In this document: positions 53,724 to 62,459 of the stretch, one piece after another
Layout of the letters: every line of letters starts with the position of its first letter
Position numbering within the stretch: position 1 is the stretch's first letter
Source of the DNA: Scytonematopsis contorta HA4267-MV1
GTDB taxonomy: Bacteria > Cyanobacteriota > Cyanobacteriia > Cyanobacteriales > Nostocaceae
DNA: 64,000 nucleotides
Assembly (NCBI GenBank): GCA_019359035.1
Contig: JAHHIC010000066.1
Location: 310,001-374,000, forward strand
Reading direction: 5' to 3'
Position numbers and translations under genes: made by a program
The notes under the pieces: generated by a model
Seen by the model: only the letters and a program-made list of their open reading frames with translations
Database searches by the model: none
What the model was told of the DNA's origin: nothing

Positions 53724-53819
53724 AGGTTGACTGACCTAACCCCCAACCCCTTCCCTATAAGGGAAGGGGAGTAAGATTTTGTGTTTCACTCAACTGAAAG
53801 CCACTATATTCAGTCAGCA

Positions 53820-53871
53820 GTCCCCAACTACACATTTCCCATTCCCCATTCCCCACTCCCCATTTACCCTT
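53820..53871. repeat. STRR-type repeats (CCCCATT/CCCCACT)
   Basis: TTCCCATTCCCCATTCCCC and CACTCCCCATT between the heme oxygenase gene and hemN. A short GGGAAGGGG hairpin (53743-53771) precedes it. Confidence 0.75.
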
Positions 53872-53891
53872 ATTCATTTGGAAGCAATTAA

Positions 53892-55274
53892 ATGGTTTTT
53901 CAAGCACCTGGTGTCAACTTTGATGTAAATCTCATCAAAAAGTACGACACACCGACACCACGATATACTAGCTACCCCCCTGCTACTGAATTATCCGAAA
54001 GTTTCACTCAACAAGACTTTCGGGATGCAATTTCTACTTCCAACGAACGGCAATCTCCTCTTTCTTTGTATTTTCATATACCTTTTTGCCAAAGTGCTTG
54101 TTATTTTTGCGGCTGCAATGTGGTAATTTCAAATAACAAAGATATTGCTATTCCTTATCTGGAATATTTAGTCAGAGATATCAAACAAACAGCTTTATTG
54201 CTTGATACTTCTAGAAAGGTTAGCCAAATTCACTGGGGTGGTGGAACTCCTAACTACTTGAATACAACACAAGTAGAACATTTGTTGAAAAATATAACTA
54301 GTAATTTCAACATAGACTCAAATGCAGAAATTTCCATCGAAATTAATCCACGTTATGTAGATAAAGATTACATTTTTTTCTTGCGGGATATTGGATTTAA
54401 CCGCATTAGTTTTGGCATTCAAGACTTTAATCCCCAAGTCCAAGCAGCAGTTAACAGGGTGCAACCTGAAGAAATGTTGTTTAATGTGATGGAATGGATT
54501 AGAAAAGCTGAGTTTGAAAGTGTAAATGTAGACCTTATTTATGGTTTACCGTATCAAACTCTTCATAGCTTTCAGAAGACAGTGAAAAAAACCATAGAAC
54601 TTGACCCAGACAGGATTGCGGTATTTAACTTTGCTTATGTTCCTTGGGTAAAACCAGTGCAAAAAAATATTTCCCAAGACACCTTACCTACACCACAGGA
54701 AAAGTTAGATATTATCCAAATGACAATTGATGAGCTTACCACTAACCAGTATTTATTTATTGGTATGGACCACTTTGCTAAATTCGATGACGAGTTAGCA
54801 ATTGCTCAGCAAAATGGCACATTATGGCGCAATTTCCAAGGTTATACAACCAATGCTCAAGCAGAACTTATCGGTTTTGGTGCAACATCTATTAGTATGT
54901 TACAAGAAGCCTATGCCCAAAACCATAAGAAATTGAAAGATTATTATCAAGCAATTGATTCTGGTATTTTACCTATTTGTAAGGGTTTCACACTTAACCA
55001 AGATGACATGATTCGACGTGATGTTATTATGTGCATCATGGCTGGTGGTAGGCTTGAGAAAGAAGATATCGAAGCTAAGTACGGTATCGGCTTTGATGAT
55101 TATTTTTCTGCTGAACTCCAAACTTTGAAATTATTGGAAGCCGATGGACTAGTGAATTTATTTTCAAAACAAATAAATATTACCGAAATCGGTAGGCTGC
55201 TGGTGAGAAATATTGCTGTTATTTTTGATAACCGCAGTCCTAAGCGGGAACAAAAATTCTCTCGTGCAATATAA
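53892..55274 (+). CDS. hemN: Oxygen-independent coproporphyrinogen III oxidase
   Basis: A 460-residue radical-SAM enzyme converting coproporphyrinogen III to protoporphyrinogen IX without oxygen. The cluster motif is CQSACYFCGC (about residues 66-75), with YTSYPPATELSE before it and HWGGGTPNYL, GFNRISFGIQDF, VNVDLIYGLPYQT after. The second SAM site and C-terminal domain are complete. The last gene of the low-oxygen cluster, followed by a terminator. Confidence 0.95.
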   Translation: MVFQAPGVNFDVNLIKKYDTPTPRYTSYPPATELSESFTQQDFRDAISTSNERQSPLSLYFHIPFCQSACYFCGCNVVISNNKDIAIPYLEYLVRDIKQTALLLDTSRKVSQIHWGGGTPNYLNTTQVEHLLKNITSNFNIDSNAEISIEINPRYVDKDYIFFLRDIGFNRISFGIQDFNPQVQAAVNRVQPEEMLFNVMEWIRKAEFESVNVDLIYGLPYQTLHSFQKTVKKTIELDPDRIAVFNFAYVPWVKPVQKNISQDTLPTPQEKLDIIQMTIDELTTNQYLFIGMDHFAKFDDELAIAQQNGTLWRNFQGYTTNAQAELIGFGATSISMLQEAYAQNHKKLKDYYQAIDSGILPICKGFTLNQDDMIRRDVIMCIMAGGRLEKEDIEAKYGIGFDDYFSAELQTLKLLEADGLVNLFSKQINITEIGRLLVRNIAVIFDNRSPKREQKFSRAI

Positions 55275-55279
55275 AAAGG

Positions 55280-55309
55280 AAGAAGAAAAAAGGTTAATTT
55301 TTTCTTCTT
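55280..55309 (+). terminator. Terminator after hemN
   Basis: AAGAAGAAAAAA pairs exactly with TTTTTTCTTCTT around GGTTAA, five bases after the stop codon, with further T beyond. Confidence 0.7.
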
Positions 55310-55404
55310 TGTTAGTTTTTGAAATGTTTTGTGGGTTGGGCTAAAAAGTCCAACTATTTTTTTGTATTCTATTGCCATATACTTTACGAGTAAAATTTCT
55401 TAGG

Positions 55405-55492
55405 TTTGTAGTTGCGCTTTAGCGCCACGACAGATAAAAATTGAGGGCTAAAGCCCAACTACGAACCTTGGGGCTTCAGCCCAACTACGAAC
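55405..55492. repeat. Dispersed GTAGTTGCGCTTTAGCGC hairpin repeat
   Basis: GTAGTTGCGCTTTAGCGC, GGGCTAAAGCCCAACTACGA and GGGCTTCAGCCCAACTACGA. Related to the second repeat at 39567-39655. It lies directly upstream of the solute-binding protein gene. Confidence 0.8.
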
Positions 55493-55525
55493 CTTTGTGG
55501 TTTACCTGTGATTCGAGGAGTGAAC

Positions 55526-56431
55526 ATGTATAAAAAATGTGCGGTCGCTTTGTTGAGTTTAGCTTTTGCTGCAAGTTTACCTGGTGCAGCATTTGCTGAA
55601 ACGGTGATGCAAAAAGTTGCTCTTACTGGTGTATTGACTGCGGGTACTAGCCGAGATGCTATTCCTTTTGCCTATGCTGACAAAAATGGCAAGTTGCTGG
55701 GTTATTCAGTGGATATGCTGAATCTTATTAAAGGTGACCTAGAAAAGGAACTAGGTAGAAAAATTCAGTTAAAGCTAGTCGGACTTGCTCCCAAAGAGCG
55801 AATACCCAAAATTGTTCAAAATGAAGTGGATATTGTTTGCGACGCAAGCAGTTTTACTTGGGAACGGGATAAAGTCGTAGATTTTTCTGTGAGTTATAAC
55901 GTGACTGGGACTCAGCTACTGGTGAAAAAAGACAGTAATTTGGGTACTCCTGAGTCTTTAGCTGGTAAAAGGGTGGGTGTATTACGCCAAACTACAAATG
56001 AAAAGGCGATTAGAAAGCAGCAGCCAAAAGCGCAGATAGTATATGTCAGAGACCGAGCACAGGGATATACAGCGCTACAGGAGGGAAAAATTGATGCTCT
56101 TGCTTCCGATGGTGTTCTCTTGGAAGGGTGGATGCATACAGCTAAAAACGCAAGCGATTTTAAAATAGTTCCAGACAGACCCCTGACACGAGAAGGGATT
56201 GCTTGTATGGTTCCGGAGAATAACTCCAAGTTTCTTAATTCTGTAAACTTTAGTCTTATCCGCTTTATGCAAGGGTTTTTGGCGGAAGATAAACGTTATG
56301 TTGCTATTTTTGACCGTTGGTTTGGGTTTAATGGGGTAATTCCTTTTAATCGGGATTTACGGGATTTAGTGATTGAAACTATGCGGTTGGTTATAGAGTC
56401 TCGTGAGGAAATCCCTAAGGAACAGTTGTAA
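55526..56431 (+). CDS. Amino acid ABC transporter substrate-binding protein
   Basis: A 301-residue periplasmic SBP_bac_3 protein. Signal peptide CAVALLSLAFAASLPGAAFA; binding-domain sequences GVLTAGTSRDAIPFAYADKN, GYSVDMLNLI, DIVCDASSFTWERDKVVDFS, LAGKRVGVLRQTTNEKA and GKIDALASDG. It probably binds a polar or basic amino acid. No permease or ATPase is beside it, so it works with components encoded elsewhere. I prefer ATG 55526. Confidence 0.88.
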   Translation: MYKKCAVALLSLAFAASLPGAAFAETVMQKVALTGVLTAGTSRDAIPFAYADKNGKLLGYSVDMLNLIKGDLEKELGRKIQLKLVGLAPKERIPKIVQNEVDIVCDASSFTWERDKVVDFSVSYNVTGTQLLVKKDSNLGTPESLAGKRVGVLRQTTNEKAIRKQQPKAQIVYVRDRAQGYTALQEGKIDALASDGVLLEGWMHTAKNASDFKIVPDRPLTREGIACMVPENNSKFLNSVNFSLIRFMQGFLAEDKRYVAIFDRWFGFNGVIPFNRDLRDLVIETMRLVIESREEIPKEQL

Positions 56432-56456
56432 CCTGTTTGAAAGACTACCAAAATAA

Positions 56457-56486
56457 TGTAGAGACGTGACATGTCACGTCTCTACA
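56457..56486. repeat. 30-bp GTAGAGAC palindrome
   Basis: A perfect palindrome TGTAGAGACGTGACA and its complement, 26 bases after the stop of the preceding gene; it could fold into a terminator-like hairpin. Confidence 0.92.
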
Positions 56487-56581
56487 AGTGTAAATTTCCC
56501 TTAATCGACAAATATTAAGTGTGGGGCTATATTGTATGGAATAAACCCGAATATTTCTGGTTCTCCTCCCTACTAACCTTA

Positions 56582-56851
56582 TCAATTATCACCACTGTTT
56601 CTTAAACGCAGTAAACGCAAGATTTCCTCAATACTCGCATCTTGATTCCTCGCGTTACCTTTTAATTCTCTGATATCAGCTTTCACTTGCCTCATATCGG
56701 ATGTCAACCCAGTTGTTAGAGTTAATAACTGAGATATAGTTAATTGAGTCGTACCAATAGTGCTTGTTTGAATTTTAAGATTAGTGACATCTAAAGTTAG
56801 CTCATTCAAACGCTCGAAAATATCATCAAATTTATAATCATCAGTCATCAT
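56582..56851 (-). CDS. Short coiled-coil protein
   Basis: 89 residues, mostly heptad-patterned (FDDIFERLNELTLDVTNLKI, TSDMRQVKADIRELKGNARN, IEEILRLLRLR). Similar small coiled-coil proteins are frequent in Nostocales, and no function is known. Confidence 0.65.
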   Translation of the reverse strand: MMTDDYKFDDIFERLNELTLDVTNLKIQTSTIGTTQLTISQLLTLTTGLTSDMRQVKADIRELKGNARNQDASIEEILRLLRLRNSGDN

Positions 56852-56962
56852 TTGCTACCTCGCTACCAACTTTGCATGTGACAACATTGAATTTTGGTTT
56901 GCATCATTTATTATTTTAATAAAAATAAATTATTATGGTTTAATAAATTGAAGTAAGTTGTG

Positions 56963-57727
56963 ATGCATAATATTTCTAAACGTAGAATAAATAAAAAGAT
57001 AAAATCGGTAGTTTTATTAAGAAGTTTTATCGCCTTTTCCTGCGTAGCATTTTCCGCTTTTACCTTATTGTCCACGTCCAAAGTAGAAAAAACTAACGCG
57101 CAAACACTACCCTCACAGCAACAATCATCCAATAAATCATCCAAGTATCAACTATTGTCGGATACAAATTCTCCTAATCGACAATATGCTATTGCATGGG
57201 GAATTCCTGGTAGAACTAGAAATTCTAGCGAAATAGAACCAACTGATAACCTTGACAAAGTTGAGAATTATTTAGTTGATATAAAAACTAATAAAATTAT
57301 TACTACACTCCGCAATTGCCAATATTTCCCTAGCCAAAATCATGGTAGTTATTTTGTACACTGGAGTGCAAATTCCCAACTTGTATTATTTACTCATCAG
57401 CGTAAATGGGAACCACAAGCTGTGTCTTTAGCTAACGTTAATGGCGTTCAAGTAAATGTATTAGATAGATTAGTGAAAGATGCCCGTGCGTATTTAGCTA
57501 AAAATGATAGTGTAGCTTACCAAGCTAACCAAAAAAAGTTAGTTTTTAATTTAGAAAATGATTCCAAATCCTTACAGCTAACTGAAAGTCGTTTGCTATT
57601 ACCTGTAAATGTTTACATTCCCAAAGCAGAGAATGGATATGAGCGAAATTTATTAATCACTTATCAAGTTGCGAAAGCAGGTAATAATATTATTCTCAGG
57701 CTGATTGGTGTGAAAAATTTGGTGTGA
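56963..57727 (+). CDS. Exported protein of unknown function
   Basis: 254 residues with an N-terminal signal/anchor (SVVLLRSFIAFSCVAFSAFT), a polar linker and a domain reading YQLLSDTNSPNRQYAIAWGI, LVDIKTNKIITTLRNCQYFP, VHWSANSQLVLFTHQRKWEP. The pattern suggests a beta-rich fold of the kind that compares stored values (WSxNS, as in TolB-like proteins). ATG 56963; GTG 56960 is adjacent. No neighbours suggest a role. Confidence 0.7.
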   Translation: MHNISKRRINKKIKSVVLLRSFIAFSCVAFSAFTLLSTSKVEKTNAQTLPSQQQSSNKSSKYQLLSDTNSPNRQYAIAWGIPGRTRNSSEIEPTDNLDKVENYLVDIKTNKIITTLRNCQYFPSQNHGSYFVHWSANSQLVLFTHQRKWEPQAVSLANVNGVQVNVLDRLVKDARAYLAKNDSVAYQANQKKLVFNLENDSKSLQLTESRLLLPVNVYIPKAENGYERNLLITYQVAKAGNNIILRLIGVKNLV

Positions 57728-57934
57728 AAAATAAGGCATAAAAAGTTACCTAAAATTTAAGTATCAAGCTAGCATCTGTCAGGTTTTCTCAGGTTTTCAC
57801 AGATAATGTCCACTTCTATTAGCCCGTATTATAGTCGCGATTTGCGAAGACAATATATTTACTTATTGTTTAAGAAAATTTTACAATCACTGACGTAATA
57901 TTTACGGATGAATTTTAGGTTTGTACTTATATTA

Positions 57935-58190
57935 GAGGCAGAGGATGTTTATAAATAAAATATAAAGCTTAATTTATGCCACAAGCCAGCGATTAAAATC
58001 GCTGTCTAAAAGCTAAAGTCCTCTAAAAGAGGACTGATAATAGAGTTTCTAGAACTTAATCATTATTTTATAGACACCCTATAAAAGAGTATTTAGAAAA
58101 AACACTAAACTCCATAAAGATTATCATTAGTCCTCTTTAGAGGACTTTAGCTATCAGACAGTGACTTTAGTCGCTGGCTTTCTGGCATAA
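57935..58190. mobile_element. MITE-like element, copy D
   Basis: Left outer part GAGGATGTTTATAAATAAAA as in copy C, then AGCGATTAAAATCGCT, GTCTAAAAGCTAAAGTCCTC and the inverted set at 58128-58187 (GTCCTCTTTAGAGGAC, AGTGACTTTAGTCGCT). The right outer end is missing. It abuts the stop of the NuiA-like gene. 57728-57934 holds no gene. Confidence 0.85.
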
Positions 58191-58194
58191 TGCC

Positions 58195-58593
58195 TTAAGT
58201 CTCCACAGCCTTAGTGGACAACCCAGCTAAATTACCTTCAGGAGTTGTACCCACTATATAAACATCAATTTCAACAGTTCCTAACTGATACACCTGGAGA
58301 TTGGCTAAACTTGACTTAATAATATCCACCAGTGTTTTAAACTTAGAGACAGTAGCTTTTTCTTCTTCTCCGTGCCAATCTTCCTCAGAGCAAGCCCAGC
58401 AAAAAAAATCATCAACCGTGGTAGTTTGAATAAAAATACCTGGGGAATGACCAGTAGAAATAATAACTTTTTCAGGTGTTACAGGTGCTTTATCTTCCCA
58501 TAAGAAAACCTCAAACGGGTACTCCGACTCACTCATCCAGAGTAAGTCCTCAGAAGCTTTCTTTAACTGGTCTGTAATTTCCACGTTAGTCAT
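58195..58593 (-). CDS. NuiA-like nuclease inhibitor
   Basis: 132 residues aligning over the whole length with Anabaena NuiA, the inhibitor of the nonspecific nuclease NucA: LKKASEDLLWMSESEYPFEV, FLWEDKAPVTPEK, QVYQLGTVEIDVYIVGTTPE and GNLAGLSTKAVET. The C-terminal tail, which carries the NucA-contacting residues, is intact. No nucA-like gene is in the window. The MITE-like element ends four bases from its stop codon. Confidence 0.9.
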   Translation of the reverse strand: MTNVEITDQLKKASEDLLWMSESEYPFEVFLWEDKAPVTPEKVIISTGHSPGIFIQTTTVDDFFCWACSEEDWHGEEEKATVSKFKTLVDIIKSSLANLQVYQLGTVEIDVYIVGTTPEGNLAGLSTKAVET

Positions 58594-58646
58594 CGAGAAG
58601 CACCAAACTGCGATTATTCAATTTTATAGGTTACTGTTTAATTTCT

Positions 58647-59507
58647 TTAGCCTAACTCCAAAGTTGTTACACCAAATATACGGTTAATATCAATCGATGG
58701 TGTCTGGTAACAGTACATACGCACGCAGGTGAATACTGGTTGCAATTGATAGCGCTGAGTCAACTCAGAAATTGCAGGATTAATATCGGGTATATCGATA
58801 AATACAGGCTGTTGTGCAGCATGGGTTGTTAGTGCTTGAAAAAGACACTCCGCAATTTCAGGAGAATCACCAAATAATGGACCAATTTTAAAACCCTTAT
58901 AGCAAGGACGTATAACACCATAGCCTTTTAACTTACCAGATTCCACTACTCCATAAGCATACCCATTTGGTACGTTAATCCAAGGTTCGAGAAACTGAGG
59001 ACGACTAGTGGGAAACAACTGTTCGTCATAACTCAAAATTTCGGTAAAGGGTATAGTAGATAGCGGCACTACTGAGTCTGGCACAACACCAGAATCATTA
59101 GACTCGTAAACATGGCGAATATGGCGATATGCTGGAATGAAACCAATATCGCGATAAGTTTTCTCTCTTTCAACAACTCCATCTAAACCTACACTGCATC
59201 GATTTAAATCGAGTCTTTCATTCATTTTTTGCCAAGCATTTTGCCAAATTTGTGTACCATATCCTTGTCCTCGGTATTCTGGTTTGACAATGTACAGTCC
59301 AATAAATGCAAAAGTCGCATCATAACAAACTATTGAAACACAACCTACTGGTTTTTCATTCAATTTTCCGATAAAAAATCCAGCCTTGTCAGCAGCATAA
59401 AAAGCCCTCGCATCATTAATACCAGGGTTCCATCCCTCTAACAAAGCCCAATCCAATGCAAGTTGCACGTCGGGTAATTGCATTTGATGTATTTCTAAAG
59501 CATTCAT
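58647..59507 (-). CDS. GNAT-family acetyltransferase, two-domain
   Basis: 286 residues. The N-terminal GNAT domain has the acetyl-CoA loop VKPEYRGQGYGTQIW (about residue 85); a second acetyltransferase-like domain follows (GYAYGVVESGKLKGYGVIRP, FKIGPLFGDSPEIAECLFQA), ending CVRMYCYQTP, as in the GNAT plus Acetyltransf_18 proteins. The substrate is unknown. ATG 59507 is preferred over the longer frame to 59537. Confidence 0.85.
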   Translation of the reverse strand: MNALEIHQMQLPDVQLALDWALLEGWNPGINDARAFYAADKAGFFIGKLNEKPVGCVSIVCYDATFAFIGLYIVKPEYRGQGYGTQIWQNAWQKMNERLDLNRCSVGLDGVVEREKTYRDIGFIPAYRHIRHVYESNDSGVVPDSVVPLSTIPFTEILSYDEQLFPTSRPQFLEPWINVPNGYAYGVVESGKLKGYGVIRPCYKGFKIGPLFGDSPEIAECLFQALTTHAAQQPVFIDIPDINPAISELTQRYQLQPVFTCVRMYCYQTPSIDINRIFGVTTLELG

Positions 59508-59582
59508 ATGTTCTAGCAAAAAGGATATACTTACCATTTTGCTAGTAATTTTTAATAAATGTATGGAGTCGTTAGGTTCGGG

Positions 59583-59876
59583 TTACTCTTCTGACTCAGC
59601 AAGTTCCTCCAGATGAAAAGCAACATTATTCAGTGACATTTGAATTTCGTTACTATAAGAAAGATTTCTCCACCTACTACTTGTAGCATTATCCAGCGCA
59701 GTAGTATCTAAGTATCGCGCAAAAACCACGATTTTTTCCGAGTCTGTTTTTGCTGATGCCAAATTTTCTAAAAATTCCTGAGGTGTCATAGGTTTCCAGT
59801 TCAAAAAAATAGTTCTTAATATTTTTGCCACACCCGAATTGAAATTTCTGATATCAGCTTGCATTATTACTTGCAT
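59583..59876 (-). CDS. Hypothetical protein
   Basis: 97 residues without known motifs (FLENLASAKTDSEKIVVFAR, NEIQMSLNNVAFHLEELAES). Codon use resembles neighbouring genes and the frame is clean. The start could be ATG 59876 or ATG 59864. It lies 45 bases upstream of the GNAT frame in the same direction. 59877-60174 shows no other gene. Confidence 0.55.
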   Translation of the reverse strand: MQVIMQADIRNFNSGVAKILRTIFLNWKPMTPQEFLENLASAKTDSEKIVVFARYLDTTALDNATSSRWRNLSYSNEIQMSLNNVAFHLEELAESEE

Positions 59877-60174
59877 TTATGAAAATATTTAAACCTTTTA
59901 AGGAATCATAGACCCCTTCCTTGTAGCTAGGTGAAAGGGATTGGAAGTTAGGTCTGTGTCAAGCAAGTAAATACCCGAAGAATTTATTTCTTAAAAATCC
60001 CTTAAATCTGTGTAAACATGTTCAATTAAGCATCTAGTAACAGGTTATTTTCCAAAAAACAAGCGGACTTAACCTTTACCAGCTATGCTTTGAGGTTATA
60101 TGCTTAGCTTGCAACGAGAGCACATGGCAAAATAATATCTTTGGAAAACCTTACTACTTTAAGTTGGTCTATTT

Positions 60175-61416
60175 ATGAAAAAAAATAAAACTATACTAGC
60201 TGCGCTGTTTACCACTTGCGCTGTAATCCTTACAGCCTGCGGTGGTGGAAACAGTGGTACAAACAGTACAAATAATGGTACTACGACTGATACATCCAAC
60301 AGTTCCACAGGGACAGTATCAGGGCCGATTCCCATTGGAATAGCTTTCGCACAAACAAGCAACGTAGCCTTATTAGGTCAAGACGGAATTTCTGGTGTCA
60401 AAATTGCCGAAAAATACTTTAATGATAAAGGCGGTATTAACGGCACTCCCATTAAATTAGTCTTACAAGACACAGGAGGAGACGAAGCAGGAGCAATTAA
60501 CGCTTTCCAAACATTAATTAACAAAGATAAAGTTGTGGGTATCGTCGGTCCAACCCTATCACAGCAAGCATTCGGTGCTAATCCTTTTGCCGAAAGAGCT
60601 AAAGTTCCGGTGATTGGTGCATCTAACACAGCCAAAGGAATCCCTGAAATAGGCGATTATGTTGCGCGTGTTTCCGCACCAAGTTCTATCGTAGCTCCCA
60701 ACTCAGTCAAAGCAGCACTCAAACAAAACCCCAAAATTAAAAAAGTGGCTGTTTTCTTCGCTCAAAATGACGCCTTTAGTAAATCGGAAACAGAAATTTT
60801 CCAAAAAACAGTTAAAGACTCAAATCTAGAACTAGTAACAGTACAAAAATTCCAAACTACTGACACTGATTTTCAAGCTCAAGCGACCAATGCTTTAAAC
60901 TTAAAACCCGACTTAATAATCACATCCGGTTTAGCTGCAGACGGAGGAAACCTAGTTAGACAACTGCGGGAGCTAGGTTACAAAGGTATAATTGTTGGGG
61001 GAAATGGGATGAATACTTCCAATATATTTAAAGTTTGTAAAGCATTATGTGATGGTGTATTAGTAGCACAGGCTTACAGTCCCGAACATCCATCAGAAAT
61101 TAACAAAACGTTCCGTCAAGCTTTTCAAAATCAGTTTAAATCAGAACCCCCCCAATTTAGCGGTCAAGCTTTTACTGCAGTACAAGTATATGTAGAAGCG
61201 CTCAAAGCTTTAGATAGCAAAAGCAAAATTAATAAACTTCCCCTAGGACAACTGCGAACAGAATTAAATAAGCAGCTATTAACAGGGAAGTATGATACAC
61301 CTTTGGGAGAAATATCTTTCACACCAATTGGTGAAGTTGTACAAAAAGATTTCTATGTTGCTCAAATAAAAATGAGTCAAGATGGAAGTACTGGTAAATT
61401 TGTTTTTGTGAAGTAG
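60175..61416 (+). CDS. Branched-chain amino acid ABC transporter substrate-binding lipoprotein
   Basis: A 413-residue LivK/NatB-type protein with a lipoprotein signal (Cys 22 in LTACGGG), a Ser/Thr/Asn linker and a Peripla_BP_6 domain (GDEAGAINAFQTLINKDKVV, GIVGPTLSQQAFGANPFAER, ASNTAKGIPEI). It delivers neutral or branched-chain amino acids to the permeases encoded next. First gene of the operon; in Anabaena the equivalent N-I system (NatABCDE) also takes up hydrophobic amino acids. Confidence 0.93.
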   Translation: MKKNKTILAALFTTCAVILTACGGGNSGTNSTNNGTTTDTSNSSTGTVSGPIPIGIAFAQTSNVALLGQDGISGVKIAEKYFNDKGGINGTPIKLVLQDTGGDEAGAINAFQTLINKDKVVGIVGPTLSQQAFGANPFAERAKVPVIGASNTAKGIPEIGDYVARVSAPSSIVAPNSVKAALKQNPKIKKVAVFFAQNDAFSKSETEIFQKTVKDSNLELVTVQKFQTTDTDFQAQATNALNLKPDLIITSGLAADGGNLVRQLRELGYKGIIVGGNGMNTSNIFKVCKALCDGVLVAQAYSPEHPSEINKTFRQAFQNQFKSEPPQFSGQAFTAVQVYVEALKALDSKSKINKLPLGQLRTELNKQLLTGKYDTPLGEISFTPIGEVVQKDFYVAQIKMSQDGSTGKFVFVK

Positions 61417-61434
61417 GTTCTAGATTCAAATTAG

Positions 61435-62385
61435 GTGAATATATCTTTATTTTTGCAACAAATTCTTAATGGTTTATCCATTGGTAGCACCTACGCTATG
61501 TTTGCCCTTGGATACACTTTAGTGTATTCAATTTTAGGAATAATTAACTTAGCCCACGGTGCTGTCTTTACCTTAGGAGCCTATTTTACCTATGCTCTTA
61601 TGGGTGGAGCCTTTGGATTTAGTGGGGTACTGGCTAATGCCTCCTTACCAGTACAACTACCATTTCCCATAGCCTTAATTTTAGCAAGTACCATCGCTGG
61701 ATGTATTGGTGTAATAATCGAACGCATTGCATTTTTACCTTTGCGTCTTAAAGGTTCCGACCCTTTACTAACAGTAGTTTCTAGCTTAGGTGTAGGGCTA
61801 ATAATTGTAAATTTAATTCAATATTTAGTAGGAGCAGAAAACTACAACTTTCCCGCAAATACTTACGGCAATTTACCTACAGCAATTAATTTTGGAACCC
61901 TAGAAAATCCCATACCAATTCGTACAGTACAATTAATAATTTTTGCCATATCAATGATAGTAGTAGCAATACTCACCTACTTTATTAATAGTACAAAATA
62001 TGGTAAAGCAATGCAGGCAATCGCTGAGGACGCAACCACAGCCAGCTTACTAGGAATAAACTCTGATAAATTTATTGTACTCACCTTTTTTATCAGTAGC
62101 TTCTTAGCAGGAATGGCAGGAAGTTTACTTGCTTCCAGCGTCAGTATTGCAGGCCCCTATTTTGGTATAGCCTTTGGACTAAGAGGACTAGCCGTAATAG
62201 TTTTAGGTGGATTAGGAAGTATTCCCGGTGCAGTTTTAGGAGGTTTAGTTATTGGAGTAATAGAAGCATTAGTACCAAGCGAATATTCTGGATATAAAGA
62301 CGCAGTTTCCTTCGGAATATTGTTTATTATGTTATTAGTTAGACCACAGGGTTTACTAGGACGTAAATTCATACAAAAAGTTTAA
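61435..62385 (+). CDS. Branched-chain amino acid ABC transporter permease (LivH type)
   Basis: A 316-residue membrane permease: NGLSIGSTYAMFALGYTLVY, GIINLAHGAVFTLGAYFTYA, LRGLAVIVLGGLGSIPGAVL, the hallmarks of LivH. It starts at GTG 61435, 18 bases after the substrate-binding gene. Confidence 0.93.
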   Translation: MNISLFLQQILNGLSIGSTYAMFALGYTLVYSILGIINLAHGAVFTLGAYFTYALMGGAFGFSGVLANASLPVQLPFPIALILASTIAGCIGVIIERIAFLPLRLKGSDPLLTVVSSLGVGLIIVNLIQYLVGAENYNFPANTYGNLPTAINFGTLENPIPIRTVQLIIFAISMIVVAILTYFINSTKYGKAMQAIAEDATTASLLGINSDKFIVLTFFISSFLAGMAGSLLASSVSIAGPYFGIAFGLRGLAVIVLGGLGSIPGAVLGGLVIGVIEALVPSEYSGYKDAVSFGILFIMLLVRPQGLLGRKFIQKV

Positions 62386-62397
62386 CAAAGAAAAGTA

Positions 62398-62457
62398 CTT
62401 CCTTCTTCCTCTTCTCTCTTCCTTCTTGGCTCCTTGGCTCCTTGGCGGTTCGTAAAA
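62398..62457. repeat. Dispersed CTTCTTGGCTCCTTGGC repeat
   Basis: Pyrimidine-rich TTCTTCCTCTTCTCTCTTCC followed by GGCTCCTTGGCTCCTTGGCG, immediately before the livM-type start. Such pieces recur in Nostocales intergenic DNA. Confidence 0.65.
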
Positions 62458-62459
62458 AA

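Noticed and set aside
60060-60174. Guanidine-riboswitch-like ACGAGAGCACATGG before livK
   Set aside because: Only a short word matches; the paired elements of ykkC-type aptamers are not found.
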